Shown here one piece after another: positions 7,844 through 16,059 of a stretch of DNA of 36,257 nt. The number at the start of each line of letters is the position of its first letter. Position 1 is the first letter of the stretch. Below the pieces are notes generated by a model. It ran no database searches. It had not been told where the DNA came from and saw nothing but the letters and a program-made list of their open reading frames with translations. The stretch spans positions 1 through 36,257 of the forward strand of contig NZ_VUNG01000041.1 of assembly GCF_009695775.1 (NCBI RefSeq), written 5' to 3'. Made by a program: the position numbers and the translations under genes. This DNA is from Hallella mizrahii (GTDB lineage: Bacteria > Bacteroidota > Bacteroidia > Bacteroidales > Bacteroidaceae).

Positions 7844-7863
7844 TGATTTAAAACGAAACAACA

Positions 7864-9687
7864 ATGAACAAACATATAATTCCATTGTTCGCGCTGCTTG
7901 TCGGCGTGGCAGCATTCTCCTCCTGCGAAGATCAGCTGGATATCCCTCAGAAGGGTGTGACGAGTGAGAGTGAATTCTATAAGACTGACGCCGATTGCGC
8001 TAAGGCGCTGGCATCAGCTTACGAGGGCTTTATGGTCAACACGCTGGGACGTACCACGATAAGCGGCGGTCCGGGCATCTACACGCCGGCGCGAGTGCTG
8101 GCCAACGACCCGGGCGACGACGTGCTCTACGGTGGTGGCAACTATGGCGACCATGAGTTTGGCGGTGCCGTCAACCAGTTCCGCTACTTGAGCAATCCCG
8201 AAGCCATTAACTATCACTACAAGGGTCTCTATCTCTCGGTGCACAGCGACAACCTCGTCATCGAGAAGTTCAAGGAATCGCCGACGGCCTATCAGAAACA
8301 GGCCATTGCAGAGGCACGTGTGCTCAGGGCTTACAACTTCTTCCTGTTGTCGTGTTACTGGGGGCAGCCGCCTCTTGTCGACCACTTGCTCGAAGCCAAC
8401 GACTTGCCTTCCAACAGCGAGATGACCCAACAACAGTATTTCGAGTGGGTCGCCAAAGAGTGCCAGGAAGCAGAGCCCGACCTGACAGAGCGCAAGAGCA
8501 CGGCGGACAAGTTTGGTGCTTATCGCGTCACCAAGGGCTTCGCCCAAGCATTGGCCGGCAAGGCTCTGTTGTTTGCCAAGAAGTACGACCAGGCTAAGGC
8601 TGAGTTCAAGAAAGTCATCGACTCCGGCAAATATGCATTGGTGCCCGGCAGTCAGTTTGCCAATCTCTTCCATGTCGAGGGCGACGGTGCGCCGGAGAAG
8701 ATCTTTGAGATCAACATGCGCTACAATCCTGCGGCAGGTGACTGGAGCACGGGTCAGGGACTGGGCTATATGAATCATTCCACGTGGATGGAGTCCAACT
8801 GCTTTAACTGGCGCGCCGGCAACTTTGTTGTCAATCCTGCAGGTGTCTACTGTGGCCTCGATGGCTGGGGCTCTATCGGTGTTCCGGAGTGGTTTGGCAA
8901 TGCTTTCCACGACAACGACGGCGATTCGCCGCGCTTCAAGGCCACGCTCATACATATCGATGACGCGGTCTATCAGACCTCAGGTATTGAGGGCATGAAA
9001 TACCAGAACGAAGAGCTGAACAACATGCCGCTCGAAGAGAAGAAGACATCAACAAAGATTGGCATCAAGGATCCTACCCAGGGACTCTATTGCCAAAGCT
9101 TCTATCTGCCGCTCAAACTGCTGATGCGTGCCAGCGACACCGATGACGGCGGTGTACACGGCAATAATCTCCGACTGAACAACATCATCGTCATGCGCTA
9201 TGCCGAGGTGCTTCTCGACTATGCCGAGTGCTGTCTGCAGACCGGCGACAACGCTGAGGCAAAGAAGTATGTCAACATGATCCAGGAGCGCGCCGGTTCC
9301 AAGACCATCAGCGCCAATGTAGACATGGAAGTGTTGAAGAAAGAGAAGATGTTTGAAATGTGGTTTGAAGGCTGTCGCTTCCAGGATATTCTCCGATGGA
9401 ACGACCCCGCCGGCCTGGCCCGCTTAAAGGAAGCAGGCAAGCAGGTACCCCACCTCTTCGACAAGCTCTTCCGCCCTGTGCAGTCGGGCGACGAGAATGT
9501 TGTATGGGAGCATGGCACGGAAGCCAACAGTCGTTTCTACATCACCCATACCCACGAGGCTATGGACAAAGGATTCAAGGTCGGTTTTGAGGACAAGGAC
9601 CGTCTGTTCCCTTATCCTTCCGATGTGATCGACATGAATCCTAATCTGAAGCAGAACCCGGGATGGGAGAGTGCTTCTACAAAGTAG
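7864..9687 (+). CDS. SusD/RagB-type surface glycan-binding lipoprotein (locus 1)
   Basis: A 607-residue lipoprotein forming the lid on the SusC transporter. The signal peptide ends in a lipobox with Cys21 (AAFSSC). The N-terminal SusD-like domain shows the usual features: LDIPQKG after the lipid anchor, SEFYKTDADCAKALASAYEG, then AIAEARVLRAYNFFLL, a tetratricopeptide-type helix. The C-terminal part contains RLNNIIVMRYAEVLLDYAEC and a FPYPSDVIDMNPNLKQNPGW ending, both diagnostic. It is slightly longer than average. A strong terminator follows the stop codon, so the enzymes downstream may be expressed at a lower level than the transporter pair. Confidence 0.96.
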   Translation: MNKHIIPLFALLVGVAAFSSCEDQLDIPQKGVTSESEFYKTDADCAKALASAYEGFMVNTLGRTTISGGPGIYTPARVLANDPGDDVLYGGGNYGDHEFGGAVNQFRYLSNPEAINYHYKGLYLSVHSDNLVIEKFKESPTAYQKQAIAEARVLRAYNFFLLSCYWGQPPLVDHLLEANDLPSNSEMTQQQYFEWVAKECQEAEPDLTERKSTADKFGAYRVTKGFAQALAGKALLFAKKYDQAKAEFKKVIDSGKYALVPGSQFANLFHVEGDGAPEKIFEINMRYNPAAGDWSTGQGLGYMNHSTWMESNCFNWRAGNFVVNPAGVYCGLDGWGSIGVPEWFGNAFHDNDGDSPRFKATLIHIDDAVYQTSGIEGMKYQNEELNNMPLEEKKTSTKIGIKDPTQGLYCQSFYLPLKLLMRASDTDDGGVHGNNLRLNNIIVMRYAEVLLDYAECCLQTGDNAEAKKYVNMIQERAGSKTISANVDMEVLKKEKMFEMWFEGCRFQDILRWNDPAGLARLKEAGKQVPHLFDKLFRPVQSGDENVVWEHGTEANSRFYITHTHEAMDKGFKVGFEDKDRLFPYPSDVIDMNPNLKQNPGWESASTK

Positions 9688-9703
9688 TCTTCCCTTCGTG
9701 ATG

Positions 9704-9745
9704 GCCTCCTCCGCGTGCGCGGAGGAGGCTTTGCGCTTTTCTTTA
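9704..9745 (+). terminator. Strong intrinsic terminator between SusD and the enzyme genes
   Basis: A perfect 12-base-pair GC-rich inverted repeat (GCCTCCTCCGCG / CGCGGAGGAGGC, 9704-9729) is followed by TTTGCGCTTTTCTTT. It lies 17 bases after the susD stop and 9 bases (with its tail) before the next ATG. Confidence 0.85.
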
Positions 9746-9753
9746 CTCAACAG

Positions 9754-10863
9754 ATGAATTCTTCTCTCTCTTATTATTTAGGTTTGCTCGCGGTGACATT
9801 GTTGCCCACTGCCGCACTGTCACAGACGGTATCGCCTGCCACCGACCGTCTGGTGATGGGCAACAGCCGCGAGATGTCGGCCGGAGTGACCGTCGGCACT
9901 GCCGACGGCGATGAACACCATCTGAGCCGATACGCTTCTCTGCCGGGAAAAGGCAGCTGGCTGCGCTATGGTAGCGTGGACTTCACGCCTCTGACCGACG
10001 CTTATCTCGTGCTGAGCGTGCGGGCTCGTGACAATGCCGAACTGCTCGTGCATGAGGGCAGCACCAAGGGCAAGGTCATCGCGCGGGTGGACATTGTCGT
10101 GAAAGGTGGCGGCGGTCCGTTCCGTCGCGACTACAGTGGGCAGTGGATGTCATTGGCGGTGCCTTTGCTCCATACGCCGCGGGGCATTGCCGACATCGTG
10201 CTGACCTGCAAGGAGACCGGTGTGGATGTAGGCTGGCTGCGCTTCAAGAACCGGCCAAAGTATTTTGCTCCGGTCACGTCAGCAGCGTTGCGTCCCGATG
10301 ACCAAGGCTATCTGCGTCGCTGGCTGCTGCTGGAGCCCATCCGTCAGGACATCCGCTCCAACGTGGTCTTCACCGACAGCTATCTGCAAAAGGCCTTCAG
10401 CAAGGAATATTTCAAAGGGCAGATGATCCGGTTGCCGCGCGACGGTCAGCAAGTGCGGGTTGGCGACCAAAGGCTGAAATGGCACGCGCTCGACAGTGAA
10501 AGCTACAACGTACGTCTCTTCCGCTTTGCCGAGCGGTGGGGGCAACAGACCTACGGCTCGCTCTTCTGGGCCGTGACAGTCATCGACAGCCCACGGGAGA
10601 TCAGGGGTGTAAGATTGTCTGTCGGTTCCAACGGCGCCTCGTCGTGGTGGCTCAACGGTGATCATGTGCTCACCCTTGAAGGCGACCGACGCATGGTAGA
10701 GGACGACGCACGGTCGGGGCGGCTCACGCTTCGGGCGGGGCGCAACATTCTGCGCTGTGCCGTCATCAACGGTCCGGGACTCAGCGATTTCTGTGCCCGC
10801 TTCCTCGATGACGAGGGCCATGCTGTTGTAGAACCACTAACGCTAATCCTTCCGAAGAAATGA
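9754..10863 (+). CDS. Secreted CBM6 protein with a second galactose-binding-like domain
   Basis: A 369-residue secreted protein (signal peptide MNSSLSYYLGLLAVTLLPTA). Residues ~45-165 look like a carbohydrate-binding module of family 6: SWLRYGSVDFTPLTDAYLVL, a GKVIARVDI strand, GQWMSLAVPL and GIADIVLTCKETGVDVGWLRF. Residues ~185-369 form another beta-sandwich-like region (RRWLLLEPI, then LFWAVTVIDSPREI, GASSWWLNGDHVL, GRNILRCAVING) of the kind found in front of hydrolase domains. No catalytic domain is present, so it may present arabinan-type glycans to the GH43 encoded next. A GTG at 9715 would extend the frame, but it lies inside the terminator stem and puts residues before the signal peptide, so ATG 9754 is chosen. 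The stop overlaps the next start (ATGA). Confidence 0.82.
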   Translation: MNSSLSYYLGLLAVTLLPTAALSQTVSPATDRLVMGNSREMSAGVTVGTADGDEHHLSRYASLPGKGSWLRYGSVDFTPLTDAYLVLSVRARDNAELLVHEGSTKGKVIARVDIVVKGGGGPFRRDYSGQWMSLAVPLLHTPRGIADIVLTCKETGVDVGWLRFKNRPKYFAPVTSAALRPDDQGYLRRWLLLEPIRQDIRSNVVFTDSYLQKAFSKEYFKGQMIRLPRDGQQVRVGDQRLKWHALDSESYNVRLFRFAERWGQQTYGSLFWAVTVIDSPREIRGVRLSVGSNGASSWWLNGDHVLTLEGDRRMVEDDARSGRLTLRAGRNILRCAVINGPGLSDFCARFLDDEGHAVVEPLTLILPKK

Positions 10864-12317
10864 AAAGACTCTATACTCTCTTGGCTTTGACCGCTATGAC
10901 GGCCTCGGCCTTTGCCCAAACCGGCGCACCCTATATCCACGACCCGTCGACACTGGCCGAATGCGACGGTAAGTACTACACGTTCGGAACGGGGGGCGGC
11001 GGACTGATCTCTGACGACGGATGGGCATGGCACGGTGGAGCCGTGCGTCCAGGCGGCGGCGCAGCTCCCGACGTGATGAAGATTGGTGACCGTTACCTTA
11101 TTATATATGGTGCTACGGGCGGCGGACTCGGTGGCGGACACAATGGCCGCATCCTCACGATGTGGAACAAGACGCTCGATCCGAAGTCGCCCGACTTCCG
11201 GTTCTCCAAGCCGGTGGAGGTCTGCTCGTCCGATGGCTTGGAAGACCAGGACGCCATCGATCCCTGTCTCTTCCTTGACCCGAATACCGGTCGGCTGTGG
11301 GTGACCTACGGCACCTATTTCGGCAGTATCCGTCTCATAGAACTCGATCCGACGACAGGCCGGCGCGTTGCCGGCAACAAGGAGCGCGATATTGCCATCG
11401 ACTGCGAGGCCACGGATCTCATCTATCGCGACGGATGGTACTATCTGCTTGGCACGCACGGCACCTGCTGCGACGGGCCAAACTCCACCTACAACATTGT
11501 GGTGGGACGGTCGCGCAACGTGGAAGGTCCCTATCTCGACAACATGGGCCGTGACATGCTCCACGGCGGTGGCCGCATGGTGGTTGCCGCCGGTGACCGC
11601 AAGTACGGTCCGGGACATTTCGGCCGTACCATCGTAGACAAGGGCGTGGAGGTGATGTCGTGCCATTTCGAGGCCGATCTCGACCGCAGTGGGCGCAGCG
11701 TTTTGGGCATCCTGCCACTGCTCTGGCACAATGGCTGGCCGGTGGCGGGGAAGCCTTTCCGCGGTGGCGACTACGAGATCGCTTCTGAGCGGCGCGGCTA
11801 TTCTTTGGAACTGGCTGTGGACTTTGTCAGGATGGAGCGTGATATCGAGCCGTTTTTCCGCATTGATCCCAACAGTCCGGTGAAGCGACTGGACTGTCAG
11901 AAGCTTGACGAGGTGGAGCCGTCGTGGCCCAAGGGCAACATTCGCGTGCGCTGCAGCGACTATATGTTCCGGCCCCATCAACTGTGGTCAATAGTGGCGG
12001 TACCCGAGAAGGGCGGCTACCTGAGTGCTCCTTATTTCAAGATCATGATTCGCGGTACACACCGGGCTTTGGCTGCCACCGCCGACAAAGAGTTGACAAC
12101 CGTGCCGGAATACGATGGTGCCGACAATCAGCTGTGGCGTATCGAGCAGTTGACCGATGGCACGTATCGCATCATGCCCAAGGCCATTCCCGGCATGAAG
12201 GGCGATAACACCCGTTACTGTCTCTATTCTGCCGGTGACAGCACGCCGACGCTGGCTCCTTATGACTTCGACAGCGACAACTCGAAATGGCAGCTTGAAC
12301 CAGTCGGAGATCTTTAG
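10860..12317 (+). CDS. GH43 glycosidase, arabinanase-like, with C-terminal ricin-like domain
   Basis: A 485-residue secreted glycoside hydrolase (signal peptide to about Ala19). The five-bladed propeller of GH43 occupies residues ~22-320 with the catalytic triad in its expected places: Asp28 (YIHDPST, base), Asp134 (DAIDPCLF, pKa modulator) and Glu183 (IDCEATDLIY, acid). CCDGPNSTYNIVVGRS and the GPY.DN...GGG region resemble the endo-alpha-1,5-arabinanase branch of GH43. Residues ~370-480 look like a beta-trefoil carbohydrate-binding domain (DNQLWRIEQLTDGTYRI, NSKWQLEPV). It overlaps the CBM6 gene by ATGA, implying translational coupling. Likely substrate: arabinose polymers; endo or exo action cannot be read from sequence alone. 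Confidence 0.9.
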   Translation: MKRLYTLLALTAMTASAFAQTGAPYIHDPSTLAECDGKYYTFGTGGGGLISDDGWAWHGGAVRPGGGAAPDVMKIGDRYLIIYGATGGGLGGGHNGRILTMWNKTLDPKSPDFRFSKPVEVCSSDGLEDQDAIDPCLFLDPNTGRLWVTYGTYFGSIRLIELDPTTGRRVAGNKERDIAIDCEATDLIYRDGWYYLLGTHGTCCDGPNSTYNIVVGRSRNVEGPYLDNMGRDMLHGGGRMVVAAGDRKYGPGHFGRTIVDKGVEVMSCHFEADLDRSGRSVLGILPLLWHNGWPVAGKPFRGGDYEIASERRGYSLELAVDFVRMERDIEPFFRIDPNSPVKRLDCQKLDEVEPSWPKGNIRVRCSDYMFRPHQLWSIVAVPEKGGYLSAPYFKIMIRGTHRALAATADKELTTVPEYDGADNQLWRIEQLTDGTYRIMPKAIPGMKGDNTRYCLYSAGDSTPTLAPYDFDSDNSKWQLEPVGDL

Positions 12318-12330
12318 GCCGTCTATTCAA

Positions 12331-12366
12331 TTCATGGGCATTCCGTCTCAACAGAGTACCCATGAA
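12331..12366 (+). terminator. Probable terminator after GH43
   Basis: TTCATGGG (12331-12338) and CCCATGAA (12359-12366) form an 8-base-pair stem with a 20-base loop, 14 bases after the GH43 stop, followed by a T-rich run (GCTTATTTTCGTGATTTT). Confidence 0.5.
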
Positions 12367-12968
12367 GCTTATTTTCGTGATTTTAGGAGAATGAGCTCAG
12401 AGCTTATGGTTTAAGAACGCTTGTTGAGAAAACTGACATTTTTCCGCCCAAATGCAGGCGATTCTCAAAAATAAGAAGCTCCTCGCCCGAATTTTGCGAA
12501 TTTTAAGTGTGCTATCGTAAGATGTTGAAATACAGAATGATACTTAGATTTCTCTGTAATTGTGCAAAAAAGAAGCAGCTTAGCCTCTGATAAAACAATA
12601 CAAAAGTGGCATCAAAGTACTTTTTTGTGTCTGTCATCTCAGTGGTTTCACCTGGTCATCTCAGTGTTTTGACTCGATAAAACCACTGAGATGACAGGCA
12701 CAGAAAAGTGTTTTCTTCATTTCACCTCACAATTTTGTGCTTTTTACCTCGATTTTCTCTTTTTCCTCCTTTTACCTTTTTTCCAGATGGTGACATCATG
12801 TTGATGATGTTTTGTAAAGTTAGTTCTTGCTATTTTGTGCGTGCTTCTCTGCGAGAGTGAGAACAAGTGCTCTATGTGAGAAGGTTGTTTATCCGGCAAA
12901 GATACCCATTTACGCATTGAAACCTCGCAGATTTTTTGGAGATATGGAATAATTTTACGAACTTTGCG
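12367..12968. other. Long intergenic region without a gene
   Basis: About 600 bases that are AT-rich and stop-rich in all frames. It contains the large inverted repeat at 12621-12707 and a T-rich stretch near 12720-12785. An orphan minus-strand TATCTTTG at 12897-12904 looks like a -7 element with no gene in front of it. I recognise no transposon relic or RNA family. Confidence 0.6.
12621..12707. repeat. Long inverted repeat containing three copies of GTCATCTCAGTG
   Basis: Arms 12621-12648 and 12680-12707 are complementary over 28 positions with two mismatches, including a perfect 18-base core (CTGTCATCTCAGTGGTTT at 12631-12648 against 12680-12697). The 31-base loop holds another copy of GTCATCTCAGTG (12655-12666; the first copy is 12633-12644). 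Either of the two direct copies can therefore pair with the single inverted copy, allowing two alternative hairpins. Function unknown. Confidence 0.85.
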
Positions 12969-12985
12969 TTACGGAAAGTCCGTAA
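12969..12985 (+). promoter_or_regulatory. Palindrome upstream of the ATPase gene, possible operator
   Basis: TTACGGA-AAG-TCCGTAA is a perfect 7-3-7 inverted repeat 35 bases before the ATPase ATG. The relic at 3317 keeps the right arm (TTCGTAA) but not the left. It may be a regulatory site or simply part of the promoter hairpin. Confidence 0.4.
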
Positions 12986-13020
12986 CGATGTTTACGTAAT
13001 CACCGTTAATCCTAACTGTC

Positions 13021-14145
13021 ATGAAGAAGCTTAGTAACCCTTTTCTTGTCTACGGCTATGAGAGTCCGGAGTATTTCTGCGACCGTGAGGTAGAGACTGC
13101 GCAACTGATCTCTGACTTGAACAATGGTTGGAATATTACGCTTTTCTCGCCCCGCCGCATGGGTAAAACGGGACTTATCAAGAATGTCTTTTACCGACTT
13201 CAACACGAGGCGAAGGATGCGGTGTGCATCTACGTCGACATCTTTGGCACCAACGACTTATCTGACTTTGTGCAAACGTTTGGCACTGCCATTCTCACTG
13301 CCATGCTCTCCAAAGGCGAGAAGGCTCTGCGTCGTGCCATGCAGTTCTTCGCAGCATGGCGGCCAGTGGTGAGCATGGATCCGATGACGGGCGAGCCTTC
13401 GGTGTCGGTGACACTGGAGTCGAGGGATAGCACGGTGGACCTCAAGCAGATCTTCGAACTCATGAAAGACTCCGGCAAGCAGATTTATGTGGCTATTGAC
13501 GAGTTCCAGCAGATCATGTCCTATCCGGAGAAAGGTGTGGAGGCTCAACTTCGCTCCTACATACAGTTTTTGCATAATGCGCATTTCATCTTTTCGGGCA
13601 GCAAGCGTCACTTGATGGCTGACATCTTTCTTTCGCCCAATCGTCCTTTCTTCCAAAGCACGCGTCTGATGGAACTGCAGGCTATTGATGAGGCTCCTTA
13701 TTACACGTTTGCCAGTCGCTTCTTCCGTCAGCAAGGGCATCAGCTCGATAAGGATATCTTTCACTATGTATATAACGTGCTGGAGGGTCACACGTGGTAC
13801 GTGCAGAGCGTGCTCAAGCAACTCTATGCCGACGGTGAGGATGTCGTGACCGAACGCCAGGCTGATGAGGCTATCAGACAACTGGTGCAGGACAACAATG
13901 CCTATTACGAGACGATATTTTCATTGCTGCCCGAGAAACAGCAAAAACTGCTCGACGCCATTGCCCATGAAGGGCATGTCTCTGCGCCGAACAGCGGACA
14001 GTTCATCGCCCGCTACCGGTTGACAAGTGCCAGCAGCGTGAGCAGTTCACTGAAGAGTCTGACCGACAAGGAACTGGTGTATAAGTCTCATGCCGGCTAC
14101 CAAGTCTATGACCGCTTCTTTGGGTTGTGGCTGTCCCGGCGATGA
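13021..14145 (+). CDS. P-loop ATPase of the COG1672 (archaeal-type ATPase) group
   Basis: A 374-residue AAA-like ATPase. Walker A is FSPRRMGKTGL near residues 42-52, and Walker B is IYVAIDEFQQI near 156-166. The start YGYESPEYFCDREVETAQL is characteristic of this group. The C-terminal ~80 residues look like a winged helix (KQQKLLDAIAHEGHV, ASSVSSSLKSLTDKELVYKS, YQVYDRFFGLWL). Such genes are found in many copies in Bacteroidales genomes; their role is not established, though a DNA-related or toxin-antitoxin-like function has been suggested from architecture. A truncated paralogue with the same leader lies at 3317-3425. It is followed by an unrelated ATPase with its own promoter. Confidence 0.88.
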   Translation: MKKLSNPFLVYGYESPEYFCDREVETAQLISDLNNGWNITLFSPRRMGKTGLIKNVFYRLQHEAKDAVCIYVDIFGTNDLSDFVQTFGTAILTAMLSKGEKALRRAMQFFAAWRPVVSMDPMTGEPSVSVTLESRDSTVDLKQIFELMKDSGKQIYVAIDEFQQIMSYPEKGVEAQLRSYIQFLHNAHFIFSGSKRHLMADIFLSPNRPFFQSTRLMELQAIDEAPYYTFASRFFRQQGHQLDKDIFHYVYNVLEGHTWYVQSVLKQLYADGEDVVTERQADEAIRQLVQDNNAYYETIFSLLPEKQQKLLDAIAHEGHVSAPNSGQFIARYRLTSASSVSSSLKSLTDKELVYKSHAGYQVYDRFFGLWLSRR

Positions 14146-14181
14146 GCAGGAAGACTACTGGTCCTTTTTCAGGCTTATTCC

Positions 14182-14212
14182 TTTGTGTTCTGCGGAATAT
14201 TTCCTATATTTG
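14182..14212 (+). promoter_or_regulatory. Complete Bacteroidota promoter for the AAA-ATPase/nuclease gene
   Basis: TTTG at 14182-14185, a 19-base spacer and TATATTTG at 14205-14212 match the -33/-7 consensus exactly. The ATG follows 25 bases later. This is the best-formed promoter of the window and indicates separate transcription from the upstream ATPase. Confidence 0.82.
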
Positions 14213-14237
14213 CAATCGGTAATAACAGCAGTAGAAG

Positions 14238-15857
14238 ATGAACTATCCAATAGGCATACAAGACTTCGCAAAGTTACGGGAAAACAATTTTGTCTATGTC
14301 GACAAGACGGACATGGTGTTCGATATAACTAAGAATGATGGCGTCTATTTCCTCAGTCGCCCCAGGCGCTTTGGCAAGTCGCTGTTGGTGTCTACTATCA
14401 AATACTATTTTGAGGGTCGCCATGATCTGTTCAAGGGCTTGAAGATAGAGAGCTTAGAGAAGAAATGGGAGACTTATCCCGTCTTCGAGATCGACTTCAA
14501 TGGTTCCAACTACACTGAGGCGGATGCACTGGAGCAGACGCTCAATGGCTATTTGATCAAGTGGGAACAGCAATATGGCGTGAAGCCAGCTACTGACCAG
14601 CCTGGCCGGCGCCTGGCCGACGTGCTGCATCAAGCTCATGTACAGACGGGTAAGACCTGTGTGGTGCTCGTTGACGAATACGACAAACCCATGCTTGACG
14701 CGATGGACACGGGATTGAAAACCCGTGTCGGTGACAACGAGATGCTCATTGAGGATCATAACCGTGAGACGCTCAAGGCATTCTATTCCGTCTTCAAGCT
14801 TGCCGACGCCGACCTGCGCTTCGTGTTCCTCACGGGTGTCACCAAGTTTGCGCAGGTGAGCGTGTTCTCGGGATTCAACAATGCACAAGACATCAGCATG
14901 TCTCCTCGCTTTGATGCCATTTGTGGCATTACCACAGAAGAGTTGAACTCCGTCTTTGCGCCAGCCATCGAAGAACTGGCCAATGCAAATGCGGTTTCCG
15001 TTGCAGAGACGAAATCTCAACTTAAACAACGATATGACGGGTATCACTTCAGTAAAAGGATGACCGACATCTATAATCCATTCTCCTTGCTGAATACCTT
15101 TAAAAGTGAGGATGCAAGGGACTACTGGTTCGCTTCCGGTACGCCGAGCTATCTGATGCGGTTGCTCGCCCACAGTAAAGAGGACATCCAGGGCATCATT
15201 GCCCGCAGCTATGAGGCTCAAGAGTTTGTGGACTACCGTGCTACGGTGGAGGCGCCCGTGCCGATGATCTATCAGAGTGGTTATCTTACCATCAAGGGTT
15301 ATAACCGTGAGGACGATGAGTACAAGCTCGACTTCCCCAACCACGAGGTGGCATCGGGATTCTTAACGCTCCTTGCATCGGGCTATTTCCAGACACCTAC
15401 GCAGCCTAACAGCTGGGCCAACAAACTGAAGAAAGCCCTGCATCATGGCAAGCCGGAGGACTTCCGCGATCTGCTGAACGACTTCCTGGCGAGCATTCCT
15501 TATTCTGTGCGCGAGAGTAACAGTGAGAAGAGCCATGAGCGGCAGTTCCAGTACACAGTATATCTGATCATGCGGCTCATTGGCAGCACCCGCAACACCG
15601 TCTACCACGAGAAGGCAACGTCGAAGGGCCGCGCCGACTGCGTGATAGAGACACCGCGCTATGTCTATATCTTTGAGTACAAACTCGACCGTCCTGCCGC
15701 TGAGGCTATGACACAGATCGGTGATCGCGGATATGCAGATCCTTACGCCCACGATGGTCGCCCGGTCTATGCCATCGCCTGCTCATTCTCGTCAGAGACT
15801 GGAACCATCAGCGACTGGATGGTGAAGCAGATGGTTGGAGCGACGAGGGTGGAATGA
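14238..15857 (+). CDS. AAA-ATPase_like protein with C-terminal PD-(D/E)XK nuclease-type domain
   Basis: A 539-residue protein of the large Bacteroidales AAA-ATPase_like + PDDEXK_9 family. The start YPIGIQDFAKLRENNFVYVD is diagnostic. Walker A-like SRPRRFGKSLL lies near residue 40, and Walker B VVLVDEYDKPMLDAM near 143. The middle contains FLTGVTKFAQVSVFSGFNN. Residues ~455-510 hold the nuclease-type motif: GRADCVIE (catalytic Asp), then YIFEYKLD (ExK), followed by AMTQIGDRGYADPY. These proteins occur in many copies per genome; some have been linked to transposon-like or defence roles, but the function is unproven. Transcribed from its own promoter and closed by a strong terminator. Confidence 0.92.
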   Translation: MNYPIGIQDFAKLRENNFVYVDKTDMVFDITKNDGVYFLSRPRRFGKSLLVSTIKYYFEGRHDLFKGLKIESLEKKWETYPVFEIDFNGSNYTEADALEQTLNGYLIKWEQQYGVKPATDQPGRRLADVLHQAHVQTGKTCVVLVDEYDKPMLDAMDTGLKTRVGDNEMLIEDHNRETLKAFYSVFKLADADLRFVFLTGVTKFAQVSVFSGFNNAQDISMSPRFDAICGITTEELNSVFAPAIEELANANAVSVAETKSQLKQRYDGYHFSKRMTDIYNPFSLLNTFKSEDARDYWFASGTPSYLMRLLAHSKEDIQGIIARSYEAQEFVDYRATVEAPVPMIYQSGYLTIKGYNREDDEYKLDFPNHEVASGFLTLLASGYFQTPTQPNSWANKLKKALHHGKPEDFRDLLNDFLASIPYSVRESNSEKSHERQFQYTVYLIMRLIGSTRNTVYHEKATSKGRADCVIETPRYVYIFEYKLDRPAAEAMTQIGDRGYADPYAHDGRPVYAIACSFSSETGTISDWMVKQMVGATRVE

Positions 15858-15953
15858 CTCAGCTGCCTGCATAAGAGATCTACATAAATAAGGTGTAGTA
15901 GTCAGACGGAAAGCTTCAATATATCCTAAGTAAATGCCCACACGCCAAATGCG

Positions 15954-15990
15954 CAAGCCCCCATTGGACTGATTGTCCAATGGGGGCTTG
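15954..15990. terminator. Strong bidirectional terminator between convergent genes
   Basis: A perfect 16-base-pair stem (CAAGCCCCCATTGGAC / GTCCAATGGGGGCTTG) with a 5-base loop. It lies between the plus-strand nuclease-type gene (stop 15857) and the minus-strand M16 peptidase (stop 16060) and can serve both. Confidence 0.85.
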
Positions 15991-16059
15991 CTATTGATAG
16001 GTGACTGACAAGCCGCCATCATGAGGTGATGGCTTGGAGCAGTTGATGGTTGATATGCT

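Noticed and set aside
8014..8955. 313-residue antisense frame inside susD
   Set aside because: Shadow of a well-supported SusD gene.
9715..9753. GTG start that would add 13 residues to the CBM6 protein
   Set aside because: It lies within the terminator stem and would place residues before a clear signal peptide.
10662..11981. 439-residue antisense frame over the CBM6 and GH43 genes
   Set aside because: It is the complement of two clearly coding genes; long antisense frames are expected in GC-rich coding DNA.
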